A stretch of DNA of 64,000 nt from Trichosporon coremiiforme (GCA_039545355.1 BCJJ01000012.1:1009067-1073066), one strand, 5' to 3'. Counted from the first letter of the stretch, positions 22,475 to 36,000 are shown. Program-made: numbers and translations. Notes: generated by a model not told the origin, from the sequence alone.

Positions 22475-24042
22475 CTAGATGTCCTGGCGCTTGTCGTACG
22501 TCGCCATGTTGGGCCCGACGCGGCGGAGCTTGCGCGCGACGTCCTCTGCGCCGCCCATGACGCGGAGGAGGTTGCCGCCCGCGAGGCCGGCGAGGTCGTG
22601 CCTTCCCCAGCCGCGCCTGATGAGCTCCGCGAACAGGTGCGGGTACTTCGAAACATCCTCGAGTCCCTTGGGTACCTGCTGTCAGCTGTGCTGCGCTCAC
22701 CACAGCTTACCTTCTCGATACCGTCGTAGTCGGACCCGATGCCGACGCTGTTGTCAGTTAGAACACGATTCGCAAACTCACTGCTGCCGGCTTGTCCGCT
22801 TCGCGATGTACTCTACCTCGTCGGCGATGTACTTGACGTCGACCTCGTCGGGTTCCTTGCTCGCGAACACGGGGTAGAAGCTGCTGTCAGCTGTACAATC
22901 GGAGTAGCAGCTCACTTGACCATAACAACTCCGTCGAGCTGGTGCTTGCCCCGTCCGATCTTGGTCAGAATCTCGTCAGGCACGTTGCGCGAGATGTTGT
23001 TGAAGTGACGCACGGCCGAGTGCGACCACATCACGGGCGCCTTGGAGAGGGCGATGGCCTGCTGCGCCGTCTCGTCCGAGACGTGGCTGAGGTCGATCAA
23101 CATGCCCAGACGGTTCATCTCCTTGATGAGCTGGTGGCCAAAGTCCCTGTCTGTCAGCTGCGATTCGGTTAAGTCTCAGCTCACGAGAGGCCGTGCCAGC
23201 GCGGCTTCGGCTGCTCGAAAATGCCGCCGCTGTCAGCGAAGACATTGTTGCAGCCGTGAGTGAGCGTCGCATACCGCACTCCGAGGGCGTAGTACTGCCG
23301 CAGCACTATTGTCAGCTATATGGGTATGAACATAGCTTACCGGCGAGACTGTTGCCGAGCTGGTGGGCGCCCTCGATGCCCATGAAGCTGGCGACCTTGC
23401 CGTTTTTGATCGCACGCTCGGCACCGGCGGCGGTGGTTGCGAACTCGAACGTGTCGTGGTACTTGTCCATCAGGTTGCGGGCGACGTCAATCTGCTCCAG
23501 CGTGTCTGGAATTAGCTTCGTAGTGGACGAGGAAGCTCACCGCGGACATGGTTGTTCGGCGTCAGGAAGTCGGCACCGTCGTCGTGGCACTCGGTGAAGA
23601 CGCTCCAGAAGAAGCCACCGAGCTGGCCTTCGCGGATGCGCGGGATGTCAACGTGCGCTGGCTAAACGTCAGCTAAGAAAAGGAACGCTGCTAGCTGAAG
23701 GACCACTCACCAGCTTCGAGTTCATGTCAAACTTGTTGATGTCATTGCCGTATGCCTCACGCACAAAGATGGGCAGGTCGATATGCCCATCAATGACTGG
23801 AGCCCTGCATGTCAGCTAGGAGATGGGATGCTCGAAGCTCACGTATTCAAATAGTACTTTGCCTTCTCGAGAGGGTCCTTTGGCTCCGTCTTGCCAAACA
23901 GGAGAACGCCGATCGTCGCCCACACGAGCACAACAGGGGCGAGGATGGTGATGACCCAGCGCTTGCGGCGGGGTGCTGGGCGCTGCGTACTCGCGGGAAG
24001 AATGGGGGTGCGCTCGCTTGCTCCTTGCGCAGACGTCGGCAT
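22475..24042 (-). CDS. Membrane dipeptidase (peptidase M19, renal dipeptidase family)
   Basis: Nine exons (24042-23843, 23804-23711, 23661-23541, 23505-23341, 23305-23185, 23146-22916, 22880-22782, 22747-22711, 22675-22475) give 422 aa. The N-terminus is basic, then one transmembrane helix (about 29-50), so it is probably a type II membrane enzyme. The M19 metal ligands are visible in order: HxD in 'DGHIDLP', Glu in 'GIEGAHQLG', His in 'LIDLSHVSDE' and 'SHSAVRHF', and Asp in 'HVGIGSDYDG'. The family hydrolyses dipeptides with a binuclear zinc centre (family knowledge). Introns are only about 32-50 nt. In introns 5, 6 and 8 the family sequence or reading frame requires the second AG after 'ctgacag'. 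It is divergent from REX4. Confidence 0.92.
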
Positions 24043-24319
24043 GGCTGTCTCTTTGCCTCTCTGATGAAGTGAGTGATGCTGACCGTGCTATCGCGGATCA
24101 CGCCGTGATGTCGTTATCCGCCATCGACCGTCCGGCCAGGAGTGACGCCCGTGCCTGAACGCGCCAGTAGGTGTTCGGGTGGCGAAAAGCGGGATGCACG
24201 CGACCTCCGCACCACGTGGTCTGAGATTACCGATTTTGTTGATGTCCAAGTCCACTGGAGGGCGGGAAGGCAGATCTTGACGTCTCAGCGTCACCACATC
24301 GCCTACAGGTCCAAGCACG
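24043..24319. promoter_or_regulatory. Divergent promoter of dipeptidase and REX4
   Basis: A 277-bp region between two divergent ATGs. Its centre contains the perfect palindrome ACCACGTGGT at 24211-24220, part of a CACCACGTGG 10-mer. Confidence 0.6.
24210..24219. promoter_or_regulatory. CACCACGTGG promoter motif, copy 2
   Basis: Exact copy of the 10-mer also found at 11404 and 42149, here about 100 bp upstream of REX4 and 170 bp upstream of the dipeptidase. Confidence 0.5.
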
Positions 24320-25721
24320 ATGAGCAAGGTGAGCTCGATAATTGCTCCTTAGCTAACGTCAGACGTCTCAGACCTCAGCCGGCTCCAACTGGGAGCAGCT
24401 GAAGAAGACGCTGACACCCACGAAGAAGAAGCCATCATCGACCGCCCGTGACGGTCGCGGGACGCAGGCCAAGAAGCGCCGACCGGGCGTCGGCGGACTG
24501 GCGTCTTTCACGAAGAACTTCGAGAGGAAGGAGTCAACGTGGGTCAGGTGCTGTGTGTCGAACTAACCATCAGGACCACGACCGGGGCCGGCCCATCCAC
24601 CGCCGGACCGTCGCGGTACAACACGGACGAAGTGACCTTCCTCGCTGCGCCGAGCGAGAAGCCCCTTATGCACGAGCTGCGTCAAATGGTTGCCGGAAAC
24701 AATGTTCTGAATGAGTCGAAGAAGTCGTGAGTCGTCAAGCTACAGGCGGCCTATGTTCTCAGCTAACGTCAGAATCGGCAACTAGTGAGTGTGCTCCGGG
24801 AAAGATATCGGACTCTCCAACTTGAAATATGATCATCGGTAAGCTGACCCCGGTAGCCTCGCGATCGATTGCGAAATGGTTGGTCTTGGCCAAGGCGGTG
24901 AGGAGAGTGCGCTTGCGCGAGTCTCGATCGTCAACTATCACGGCCACGTTGTGCTCGACACGTTCGTGCAGCCGCGCGAGCGCGTCACCGACTTCCGTAC
25001 GTGGGTCTCGGGTGTGCGCGAGTCGGACGTCATGAACGCCCCGCCCTTCGACGATGTGCAAAAGCAGGTTGCGGGTATGATCAAGGACAAGATTCTGATC
25101 GGTCATGCTGTCGAGAACGACTTGAAGGTGAGTCTGCAGATTCGCAACTGGGCCTGTGAGCTAACGTTACAGGCCCTTCTTCTCTCGCACCCGAACCCTC
25201 TACTCCGCGACACGCAGAAGTGCAAGCAGCTCCGCGAACATGCCAAGACGAAACGGCCCGGTCTGAAGAAGCTGACGGAGCTCGAGCTCGGCCTCCGTAT
25301 TCAGGGAAGATCCCACTCCTCGGTGAGTATTACAGTTATGGTCTCGGAGACGGCAAGCTGATGCCAGGTCACCGATGCGCGAGCCACGATGGCTCTGTAC
25401 CGCCTGTACAAGCCCGAGTGGGAAGCGTCGCTGCGTCACGTTATGGACACGTACCGCCAGAAAACGGGCATGGAGCCTCTGTCGACGAAGAAGAAGCGCA
25501 AGCGCGGCGACGCCGAGGAGGGCGAGGACGACGAGGAAGAGGAGCGGGGCAAGCAGAAGCAGTTCCCCGACGGAGGAAGGAAGGGAATCTCGTCTGGTCT
25601 CAGTGTCGTTGTGAAACGCTTCGGCAAGAAGGTCGAGGACCAGCCGAAGCGGCGCGGACCTGCCCCGGCACCGGCACCCTCGTCGTCGGGAGGAAATTGG
25701 TGGGAGGAGGCTGCGGGCTGA
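24320..25721 (+). CDS. REX4: RNA exonuclease REX4 (DEDDh 3'-5' exonuclease)
   Basis: Seven exons (24320-24328, 24363-24538, 24574-24726, 24773-24784, 24857-25127, 25173-25322, 25368-25721) encode 374 aa. A basic, Lys/Arg-rich N-terminal region of about 120 residues precedes the exonuclease domain. All DEDDh motifs are intact: 'AIDCEMVG' (Asp and Glu), 'LIGHAVENDLKALL' (Asp), and 'HSSVTDARATMALY' (His and Asp). The C-terminus is Lys/Glu-rich with a 'KKKRKR' block and ends NWWEEAAG. REX4 acts in nucleolar pre-rRNA processing (family knowledge). Two exons are tiny (9 and 12 nt), and the 12-nt exon encodes part of the conserved 'IGNYLAIDCEM' lead-in, which supports it. The gene converges on PSF3. 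Confidence 0.92.
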
Positions 25722-25830
25722 TCTGGAGCCGCAGCATAGACCATAGATACCATATATACCGTTCAGTGTACTTTCTGCCCTGTCTGATTAAAATGCAATG
25801 CAAAACTATGTACTGTACAACTGCTGTGCG

Positions 25831-26709
25831 TTACTTCTGCGTACGCTTGCCCCACGTCGAGTCATACCACGCCTTGACGAGCACGCCGCTCTCCTGTCCG
25901 ACGCGGAACACTGTCCGTCAGTTCTGAGACTAGCAATGTTGGCCAACTTACAATCTCGCTCGTCCGCCTCCATGCCGCCCTGGAACGATTCGCCTGTTCC
26001 AGCGCCGTGTTCCGTCGATCCCTCCGAAGATGCATGGTGTCCTGCCAAGTCCTGCAGTGGCGGGAGTCGGTGCACAAACGCGCCCAGGAGCATGTCGAGC
26101 AATGAGTCGCCGTTGTCCCACCTGCTGCGTCAGCTAGTTGACATGTCCCTAGCTGGAGCGTTGAAAGTTGTACCGGCGAAGAGAAGGGTAAAACATCCAC
26201 AGCAGTACTCACATACTGGCAATCCTTGCGCCAAATCGGTACCACCATCCGCCAGCACCAACGAGGGAAGACAGCTTCACCGCCGGTGCGGACGCGTTCA
26301 GCGCCGCGCGGACTCGCGGCCCGTAGGCCGGCGGTACGGAAAATGTTGTAAGCTCGCTGCGTGTCAGCTCCATTCACCCAATTTCTCGAGCTGGGCTGGG
26401 TCGAGGAAGAGGCGGACTATGAGGAGAGAGGTAACTCAGACAACGAAGGCGTAGTGGATTCGAACAGATAACTCACTTCAAGCTCAGCGTCTGTGCCAGC
26501 CACAGCGGCAGCTCGACTTTCGTTCCCTCCTTGAGGTCCCGCTCCGTTCCCTCCAGGTATCCGAGCTCCGGGACGTCGAGGGTGAACGTGCAGGGAAGTT
26601 TCTGTCGTCAGCTTTGCCTCTTAGGAGCCCGACTGCTCTCGGAGGATCCGGTCAGACGTACATGATTTTCGGCCAGAATCGCCGTCAGCGAGTAGTAGTC
26701 GTTGTCCAT
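25831..26709 (-). CDS. PSF3: GINS complex subunit Psf3
   Basis: Five exons (26709-26662, 26601-26477, 26356-26213, 26121-25952, 25910-25831) give 188 aa, the normal size. The N-terminal signature is clear: 'DYYSLTAILAE', 'KLPCTFTLDVPELGYLEG', 'LKEGTKVELPLWLAQTL', then 'PPAYGPRVRAALNA' and 'WWYRFG'. The C-terminal helical part ends 'RVGQESGVLVKAWYDSTWGKR'. Psf3 is one of four GINS subunits of the CMG replicative helicase (family knowledge). Intron 3 ends in cagcag; the distal AG is drawn, but the proximal one also keeps frame and adds one residue. An MCB-type ACGCGT lies 95 bp upstream of the ATG. Confidence 0.9.
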
Positions 26710-27071
26710 GTCGGAATTGACATCCACTAGATGCTAGGCAGTGCGGTGCGGTCGATTGAGCGGGGAAGGTCGAAAAGCGGTTGATGTTGACTTTTGGGCC
26801 TCGACGCGTCGCGCGTCACATGCAGAGACATTGCACCTTCCTCAACTTTACGTAATACTTGGGCCAAGATCGTAAGCTGGAACCAAACAATGGTCAGGCA
26901 ACATACGGGAGCAGCAACGATGGCAGTGAGGAAGGCAGAAACCAGAACAGATATGCATGATGGCATTGGTGCTACATACAGAGATGATTGCGATACTTTA
27001 TGCGTTGAATGGGTATACTTTTGATATGCTTGCAGTCTATAAATTTGCGCCTTCCTTCATCCTCCGTCCTC
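26710..27071. promoter_or_regulatory. PSF3 promoter and MDN1 3' region
   Basis: 362 bp between tandem minus-strand genes. The PSF3-proximal half holds an ACGCGT box followed by CGCGCGT. The distal part is AT-richer and probably the MDN1 3' UTR. Confidence 0.5.
26804..26809. promoter_or_regulatory. MCB-like ACGCGT element
   Basis: Perfect MluI cell-cycle box core about 95 bp upstream of the PSF3 ATG, within gacgcgtcgcgcgtc. In yeasts MBF acts through ACGCGT on G1/S replication genes; its function here is inferred from position and gene type. Confidence 0.45.
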
Positions 27072-30000
27072 TTACTCCTGCGACTGGCTGACGCGTGCCA
27101 TCCACTGGCGCAGCGTATCGGACAAAACGCCGGGGAGCGCCTCCACATCGCGAAGGACGACGTAGAACTCGAACGGGAACGTGTCGAGGTAGCGCTGCAT
27201 TTCGAGCTTCATCTCGCCGTTGACGTTAGTGTAGTTGACGGTCTGCATCGAGAGGATGCTCGGCTTGTGCTGCGGCGCGGGAGTCGAAGCACCGGAGGCG
27301 GGCGCAGACGTGGGGCGGGACGCGGGAGCGGATCCGGGCTCGGCGCCGAGCTGGTCGACAATGAGGAAGACAATCATGACGCGCTCCTCGATAGCGCGTC
27401 GGAGAAGAGTGCGAAGGCGAGCGTGGTCCTGGCACACACCGTCGGAGATGATGATCTGGAGCTGCCAGAGGTCAGGCGCCGAGTTGGACGCCTGCTTCTG
27501 ACGGCTCTCGGCGAGGTAGGCGAGCGTGCGCTCGACGAGAGCCGCAACGTCGGTGCGGTGCTGGTCGAACTTGAACGCACGCATGACCTTGGCACCATCG
27601 GCGTCGCTGAAGGCAGAGCCGAAGTCGTGCAGGATGTCGACGCCTTCTCCGAAACGGGCAATCGAAACCTGGCCGACCTCGAGTTTGGTGAGGGCCTGCG
27701 ACACGAGCGCGAGAGTCTGGTAGGCGAGGTGCACAGAGTGCGACTCGGCCATTGAGCGCGAGTCGTCGAGCGACAGAAGCACCTGGTACTCGCGGCGCGA
27801 GGGCTTGGTGCGCCTCAACCAGATCTTGTCCTTGGTGTACTCCGAGGCGATGTAGGGAATGATCTTGCGCATGTTGAGACGCTTGCCGGTACGGAAGTCG
27901 CCCTGCAGGCGAGTAGCGAGGGTGGGCTCGAGAATGAGACGGAGCTGCTCGCAGAGAGCATATGACAAGTCGGACGTAAGGCTCGCGTACTGGCGCCAGA
28001 GGTCCTCAGCACCATCGTCCTCAGTGGGAGCGGCAACGGTGAGGTCTACCTCGGCAGCGTCCTCGGGTTCCTCATCCTCAGGCATCTTGTCCGCAAGCTC
28101 GCCACCTTCGTCATCAACATCCATGGCGTCGGAGGGCATGGGCGCGCTACCGCCGATTTCGGCTTGCGTGAGCGCCTTCTCGGTAGGCATTTCGTTGTCG
28201 GCGGCCTGCTTGTCGCGCTGGACAGAGGTCTCGGGCTGCTGAGCCTGCGGCGCGGACTCCATGTCAGCGTCCTCGAGCTCCTCGTCATCCTCCATAGCGG
28301 GCGGCTTGTCGGTCTCACCCTCCTCCTCGTCGACGATGTGCAGGTCCTCGAGCTTCTGCTGCTCCTCGCGGGCAGCGCCAAGGGCCTGTCCTTCGTCCTC
28401 CTGGCCGTCGTGGACGTACTCCACCTGGCCGGGGGCTTGCTCTTGCGCGTCCTGGTTGGTGGTCTCCTCTTCACGCTCGGTCTGGGCGAGGATCTCGTCA
28501 CGGCGACGCTTGATCTCCTCCATGATGTCACCGAGTGATCGCTCCTTCTCCATGCCCTGGTCCGGCATAGCCGCGCCAGTGGAGTCGGTGGGACCAGTGG
28601 TCTCTTGCTCATCGGCGCCACCAGCACCCTGGGGGGCACTCTGTGTAGCACCGTCGGCCTCGGCGTCCTCCTCAGCTTCAGTGGCCTCCTCGTCAACACC
28701 CTCCATTTCCTCGTCCTCTCCCTTCTCCTTCGCCTCCTCCTGGTCCGCCGCACCCTGGCCCTGGCCAGCGGCGGCGGACTCCTGGGCAGTGGCGTCGTTC
28801 GAAGCGGACATGTCGAGGTTCTGGTTGGCAGACTCCTCCTGCTCCTCGGTAGCATCTTCTTCCGTAACTCCGGTAGCAGCAGGGGCATCGTCCTCCTCCT
28901 CCTCGCCGTGGTCGGAAGTGACGCCGTTGTCTTCGGGGCCTTCGGGTTCGCCCATGTCGATATCGTCATCGTCAAACGCCTCAGTTTCGTCGTTACCTTC
29001 TTCCTCGTCACCGTCGAGTTCGAGATCCTCAGGCAAGTCGAGCTTGTCGCCCTCCTCAGCAGCAACGTTGTCCTGCTGCTGCATGTCAGGACCTTCGTTG
29101 TCGGGGTCCTGGCCCTCAGCCTCTCCCTCAGGGTCTTCGTGCTCCTCGAACTCCTCAGCCTCCTCGCCGTCCTCTCCCTCCTGGCCCTCGCCCTGCTCCA
29201 CCTGCGGGGTATCGTCATGCTGGGTGTCATTCGCCTCCTGCTTCTTCTCCTCCTTCTTCTCTTCCTTGTCCTTCTTCTTGTCCTCCTTCGCTCCATCCTT
29301 CGCACTAAGCTCGGCTTCGCCGCTCTCCTCCTCGTTCTTCTGGTTCATGAGGTCCTCGCGGCCGTCGTTCTCCTCTTCGCCGCCCTCCTCCTTCTCGTTG
29401 TCCCAGAACTTCTCGTCAACGGCTCCAGGGTCGAGTGGATCAACATCGCCGACGTGGTCGTCGAGCTCATCCTCATCCTCGTCCTCGTCGCCGCTGTCGT
29501 CGCCGTCCTCCTTCTCCTTGCCGTCCTCCAGCTTGCCGTCGAAGTCATTCTCCATCGAGACCGCATCGTCGTCATCGTCGTCGTCGCCGCCCTGCTGGTC
29601 TTGCTCTTCTTCGTCTTCACCCTGCAAGCCCTCGACCTGGCTCTCATCCTTGATCTCGGAAGACACGTTCTTGTCGCCGCTGCCAGCGCCCATACCCGTG
29701 CCCTCGATCTCACCTTCGTCGCCATCCTCGCCGTCGTCCTTCGACTCCTCTTGCGGCTTGCAGAAGCCCTTCTGGGCGATGTCGAGGACAACACGGCCGA
29801 CGACGTAGGTCAGCTTGTAGATGGACTTGGTAGAAACCAGGTGCGACGCGATCGTCGAGGCATACGTCTCAGCGAGCGCCTGGATAAAGGGCAGGACGCG
29901 AGCGAACACAGCAGGAGCGTCGGTCGCCTCCTTGCCGGAGAGCTTGCTGGCGAGGTTCCTCGAGAAAACGTCGAGACGCTCAACGACACCGCCGACACGG

Positions 30001-33000
30001 AGCGAAGCAGCGGACTTGTTCTGGCGGGAGAAAGCCTGGGGCAGGTTGGCGTACTCGTCGTCGCCGCGAACGGCGGCATGAGACATGTCGATGCCCTGAG
30101 CCGCGACCAGGATGACCTGGATCAGCTCATCAGACTCCTTCCAGACGGCGGCGGGCAGCTTGGCAGATTTGACCTTCACGGCGCTGACCATGCCTCGGGC
30201 CATCTCGGCAACGGGCGTGAAAAAGTGCGCCAGTTCGGGCGTAGCCTTGGCGCGAGCTTCACACGCCGCCTGGAGACGGGTGAGCATGTCGTTGGTCTTG
30301 TCAACGAGCGAAGCCTCATCCTGACCAAGCAGCGTCCAGTCGGCGGCACGCGCGGAGCTGAGCGCGTTCTCGAGCGCAGAGACTAGAAGAGTGACCTCCT
30401 GGCGGAACTCGTGCACAATGCTGAGATCGTGGGTGCCAGGCTGCGCGTGTTGGAGCTCACGGAAGGCGCGAACAGTCACCTCGACCTCACGAAGGGTGTC
30501 GCGGATGCGGCAGGCGTTGAGCTCCGCTTGGCTGAGGGACTCGAGAAGCGCCTCGCCGCCGGCGACGCTCTGTGCGTGTGCAACGTGATGCAAGCGGCGG
30601 AGGGTGGCCGCAAGGCGAGAGAGCTGGCGGAGCTGAGCCGCAAGCACAGAGTGCTCGCCGAGACACGCCGCGTAAAGCGACTCGACGTAACCCATGGCGC
30701 GGCCGAGATCCTGCGAAGCGATGTCGGGGCTGTGACCGTTGAACGCGGCACGCATAGCGGTCATGAGCACCGACTGGCGGTGGTGATACTCCTCGACCTT
30801 GGCGAGAGTCTGCGTGTCGAATGCGGCAGGCAGGTCGGAGACCTCCAGCGAGGGAAGACCCGAGATCCAGGTGGTCGACTGCTGGCGCTGGAGCTTATCG
30901 GCGGGAACCGACTGAGAGAAACCACAGGCACGGAGCGTCTTGAGCAGGTCAGAGAATGCCTTGCGCTTGCGGCTCGTCAGGTTGTTGACGACCTTGGTGT
31001 TCTCCTTGGTCAGGAAAGCGGGCGTCTGCTTACGCAGGTGCTCGGCCGTCTCGATGATGTCGGTCGCGAGGCCTTCCATCTGTGACGACTCATTTTGAGT
31101 CGTGGCGGCGCGAGCCTTCTCCTGAACCGCAGAGTAGCGAGTGAGTGTCGTCGGAAGGTCCGCGAGGATTGCAGGAACCGCAGTCTTGATAGCCTTGCGG
31201 GCGTCGAGGGCGGCGGTGCTGATCTGGGAGACTTCGAAGTGACCCGTGTGAGCCTGCACCTCACCGCCAACAGTCTCCTGGGGACAGATAGCATTCGGGT
31301 CGCCAAGGATGGGAGCGACAGGCTGCATGAGCACCTCGCGGAACTTGCGGATGTTCTTGTGCAGCTGCTTGTGACTCTTGGCAGCACTCGCCTTGAGGGC
31401 AAACACATTGATGTCCTTCCAGGAGGCGAGCTTGACGTAGTCCTTGACAGCCTTGTCGATGACCTTGCGCTGCTGCTCGAGACTGGTGCGGATGCGGGGC
31501 ACGAAGAGCTTCGCGTTGCCGATGACGTTGTGCAGGAGTGCAGCGACCTTGGCCAGCGAGGCCGCGGAAGGAGCCTCGCTCTTGCCGAGCTCCTCAGTCA
31601 TGCGCTGGAACGCAGACAGCACAGAGAGACGGTGCTCGTAGGCACCAAGCGTGCTCATGTTCAGGTACTCGGAGAGCACCGGCTGCACCGTCGAGAGGTA
31701 CTTGTCAGGGTCGTCTGAGTCGACGATGCCGTGCACAAAGGCACCATACAAGCGGAGCGTGAACTCGTCGTCCTTTGCGACGTACTCGGTCATCTGGTCA
31801 TCGAGGAGACGGACCCAAGCCGAAAGCTCGAGGCGACGCCAAACCACGATAAGGTTCGAGATCTCGTGCTGGTAGCTCTTGAGGCTGTTCTCGCGGTTCG
31901 CGTAGGGCTCCCAGTCGTCGGTGTGAAGCAGGAGCTGCTCAAGCGCAGCGAGAACCTTGGCGATGGGCGAGCGCACGTCGAGGTTGAGCACACGGAGAAC
32001 ACGCTCCCGGAGGTGCTGCAGGACCATCTGATCGGGCCACTCGCCGACGAGAACATCAAGACGAGCACGGAGCTTCTCGAGAATAGCGTAGGCCTTGCGG
32101 ACCTCGCACTCGTTGGGAGAGAAGTAGAAATTGCTCTGCGCACTCGAAGTGCGGATCTCGGCGTGGCGGTGGTGGAGAGTCTGCGTCTGGTAGGCGAGCG
32201 ACTTGGAGTCGAGATCCTCACGGAACTCGCTGGAGCGCAACGAGTTGAGGATCTCGTCCACAGTCTGCTTCAGGGTCGACGCGACAATGTCAGGCTTCTC
32301 GCCGAAGGCGCCGACGACGATCTTGTGGAACGCCGAGATCTGGCTGGGAGAGAATTTGACCTTGCCGGCAGAAGGCTTCTCCTCCTCGACGGGCTTCTCG
32401 GGCTCCTCGTCGTCCATGACGTCGGCGAAGGAGGGGAAGAGGGCAGCGAACTCCTGCTCCATGAGCTCCTCGTCCGAGAGAATCTCAATGTCGGTCTTGC
32501 GAACACGGAAGAGACTCTCGGCTTCCTGCTGCTCCTGCTGCTCACGGAGGCGGATAGCGCTCCAGGCAGCATACAGGCGGTCGAGACCAGACACCACACC
32601 GGGAATGTGGGCAATGCGCTGCTCGGGAGTGACAGCCTCCTGGGCATGAGACAACGCAACCAGGAGATCAGCGCGCATGCTGGCAACGCTCGGCTCCTTT
32701 CCGCCGGCCGGAAGGTTCTGGAGTTCGTCATATCCAGCAACAGTGGGGAAGCTGACAACAGGCTCGACAACCTTCGAAGGCTGGGAGGTCTGGAGCTCGA
32801 GGTCACGGGCAAGTAGGCGGACTCCGAACTTGGCGCAGAGCACAGCAGTCGCGATGGGGCGAGCGAGGTCCTCAAGGTCAGTGTAACCAGTTGAGAGACG
32901 CTGGACGAACGCCATTGACGCAAGCTGGAACGCGTCCTCGCGCGCGAGAGCCGCCTTGTTGTTGCTCGCAATGGCCGAAAGAAGAGAGTCGATCGTCTTC

Positions 33001-36000
33001 GTGCTGAAGATGTCGTCGAAGAACGAGAACACCTCATTGAAAAGGTGTCCGAGGCGGGCGGCGTTGACCTCGCGGTCGATGCGCGGGCCAAGGTTAGCCT
33101 CCTCTGCCTCGAGGTTCGAGACACGAACCTCAAGGTCAGTGACGCGGGTTGAGTCGGCGATACCCTTCTGAACCTGTTCGGCGTGACGGATGACCTTGAG
33201 CTCCTCGGAGACGTGCTCGAGCTGGGCCGCGATCGACTCGCCGAGAAGGACACGCCTGACCCCGGGGTCGATGGGAACGTTCGTCACGAACATGTCGAGG
33301 ACGAAGCGGCCGACACCGTACCAAATCTTGCCGATCGTGAACAGCGTCTTAGCCTGTGCCAGAGGCTTGGCAAGGTGCTCGCCGAACGACGTCTCCAGAT
33401 ACTGGTACGCTGCCTCATCGGCCTGCGTCTCGAAGCTCTCAGAGCGCTGAAGCTGGCCGTCAACGACAGAGACGCCGAAGGCACCGAGAACAAGAGTGAG
33501 CACACGAAGAGCAAGAGTCCACGAGTGAGCCACACGATCGTTGCTCCTTCCAGCAGACCAGAGGAGAGTACGAGTGGAGAACGCGAGAGCATCGTCCATC
33601 GCGTCAATCTGGGCGAGCGGAGTACCAGCGGTGCGGCTGAAGCGGAGAGCGGCAGGAAGCTGGACAGACTGGAAGATCTTTCCGGGACTTCCGGGTTGCC
33701 AGAGACGGAGCAGCCAGCCAGACAGGGCAATAAAGGTGGTGCCCTGGAGCTCCAGAAGGTCGGTGGGACGAGCATCAGCGGCGCTCGCAAGGAGAGCGAG
33801 CGTCGGTGAGTCCCAGGTGGCACGGCCAGCGTCGAGAAGGTCGAGCTCAATGACGCGCGCAACGCTGGCGTTGGTCCAAGGGGTGTCGGCAGCAGTTGAC
33901 TCGAGGTCAACGGACTTCATGGGGAGCGTGTCGATGAGAGCAGACAGCTCCGCCACAACCTCGTCGGTGAGGTTGTGTGCCGCGGTCGAGAGAGCCTGAA
34001 CAGCGTCAAGCTTGAGCTTAGTGTCGGTAACGCCGTCGAGGCGCTCGGCAATGGCAACAAGCTGTTGGCGTTTGTCAGCCGGCAGCTGGCCGGAGCGGAA
34101 CAGAGTCCAGAGGGCAGCCTGGCCGAGACCCTTGATGATCTCCGTCGTCTTGGCGAGACCGGCGACGGCCGCCTGTGCCTTGGTAGCGTTGAGACGAGCG
34201 AGCTGCTCGCCCAGCCAACCAGCAAGGAGCTGAATGGATGAGTAGTCGAAAGTCTCAGTCTTGGAGTGCTCCTCAACGAGACGGAGAAGCAGGACAGTGG
34301 CCTCGGCAGCATGCAGAGCCGTAGGATCCGAGATGTTCTCCAGCACTAGCTCAGGCAGGCTCTCGCGAACAAGGTTTAGGAACGGGTAGATCTCGTCGCC
34401 GATTGTAGCCTTGCGGCGGCCGGAGCCGCGACGGGCAGCAGCGGCCGAGGCGGCAAGGATGCTCTTGTTGTTGGTCGGGTCAAGGATCCACGCGTCGATA
34501 TCAGCACGCTGAGCCGCGTTGCGGAGAACGATCTGCAGGACGCGGAAAATCGTGAAGTCGACCGCGCCAGTGTTCGGGTCCGTCGCAGCATCGAATGGGA
34601 GAGCCTCAATAAGAGAGGCGTCGATCCCGCGCTCAGCCAGGAACTGCGCTGAGGCTTGAAGCAAGGACGCAATCTGCGGATGCGCCATGAACGCCACCGC
34701 CCGGTCAAGGGTGCCAGAGCCGTACGCGAAGTGGCGCAGGAGGTCGTAACCGCCGCGGCTCTCGGAGGCGATGAGATTAGCGACAAAGGCAGGGGCTGAG
34801 AGATCAGACTCGTAGCTGGCGGTCATACGTTCGGCCGCCCGCAGATGAGAGCTCTCGGACAGCGCGAAGGTCTCGGTCGGCTGCGAGGTGATCGTGACGA
34901 CCTCGGACGCCGCATCGGGGGCATCGACGTAGAGCTCAACACCACGGTTACGCATAGCGCGAGAGAGTTCGCCCATGCGGGGGTCATACGTCATGAACAG
35001 GCGGAAGTTCTTGTGGGGTGTGATGACTTCGGGAGTGCCGCTCGCGCTACCCTTCTCGCTCATGACGAGAACACCGTCGATCTCACAGAGCGAGTTGAGA
35101 CGGTCCAGGACGGATGCAGAACAGAGGTTGGCGTCAGAAACGAGGAACCAGCCACCGTTGCGGATTGCATCGAGCAGGGCACCGTCCACCCAAGCGAATC
35201 CAGTGGCGGAGCCAGGGGTGCGCTCGATGTCGGCGAGGCAAGAGGAAATGGCCTTGGTGTCGGCGCCGGCGGCGTTCAGGTCGGCGACAATACCCTGGGC
35301 GGTAGAGACGAAGACATCAGCCGCATCGACGGCGCGGGGGTCGTTGCAACGAGTACGAGCCTCGGTGATCTCGGCAATGCGCGAAGCAGCGCCAGGGTGA
35401 GTGTCAGCGGTCGCCTCGAGGGATGCCTTGATAGCCTTGGTCGCATTGTCGAGGGCGCGGAAGCGGTCCTGCTGCTCGAAGGTGCCGAGGATCTCGCTGG
35501 TGTCGACACCGGGGTGCATGGCGAACTCGCCCAGGGTGGTTCCAGCACCAGCAGCAATGGCACGGAGAAGATCGCGCTTGCCGCGTCCGTTGTCACCGGC
35601 GAGGATGACAAGCCAGCCCATCTCGATCGCCTTGAGGATGCTCTCAGCGAGAGGAAGTTGGTGATGGGGGACGTCAATGTCGACCGCGGCCGAGGTGGCG
35701 CGGGGAACGGCAGAGTGGCCGATCTGCAGCCACTTGGGCGTGATCATGGCAGCAGGGCGGGAGAACTCCGGCTTGATGCTGAATACCCGCTCGAAGATGG
35801 TCGCAACGGCAGCACGGTCCGCGGAATTGCGGAAGCGCTGCAGGTACACGGTGGCGAGGTGCTCGACGGGGTGCTGCGACATCTCGAGGCCGTTGCGCTT
35901 GGCGACGAGGCCGAACCAGCGGAACAGGTCACGCAAGTTGAACTCCCACGGGCTACCCTCGCGACCGATGGTGCGAGTGACCATGGTGCCCTCGCGGATC

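Noticed and set aside
28261..30386. Long plus-strand ORFs (500-590 codons) rich in Ser or Leu opposite MDN1
   Set aside because: They are antisense shadows of the Asp/Glu-rich region of midasin, where GAN codons leave the opposite strand open.
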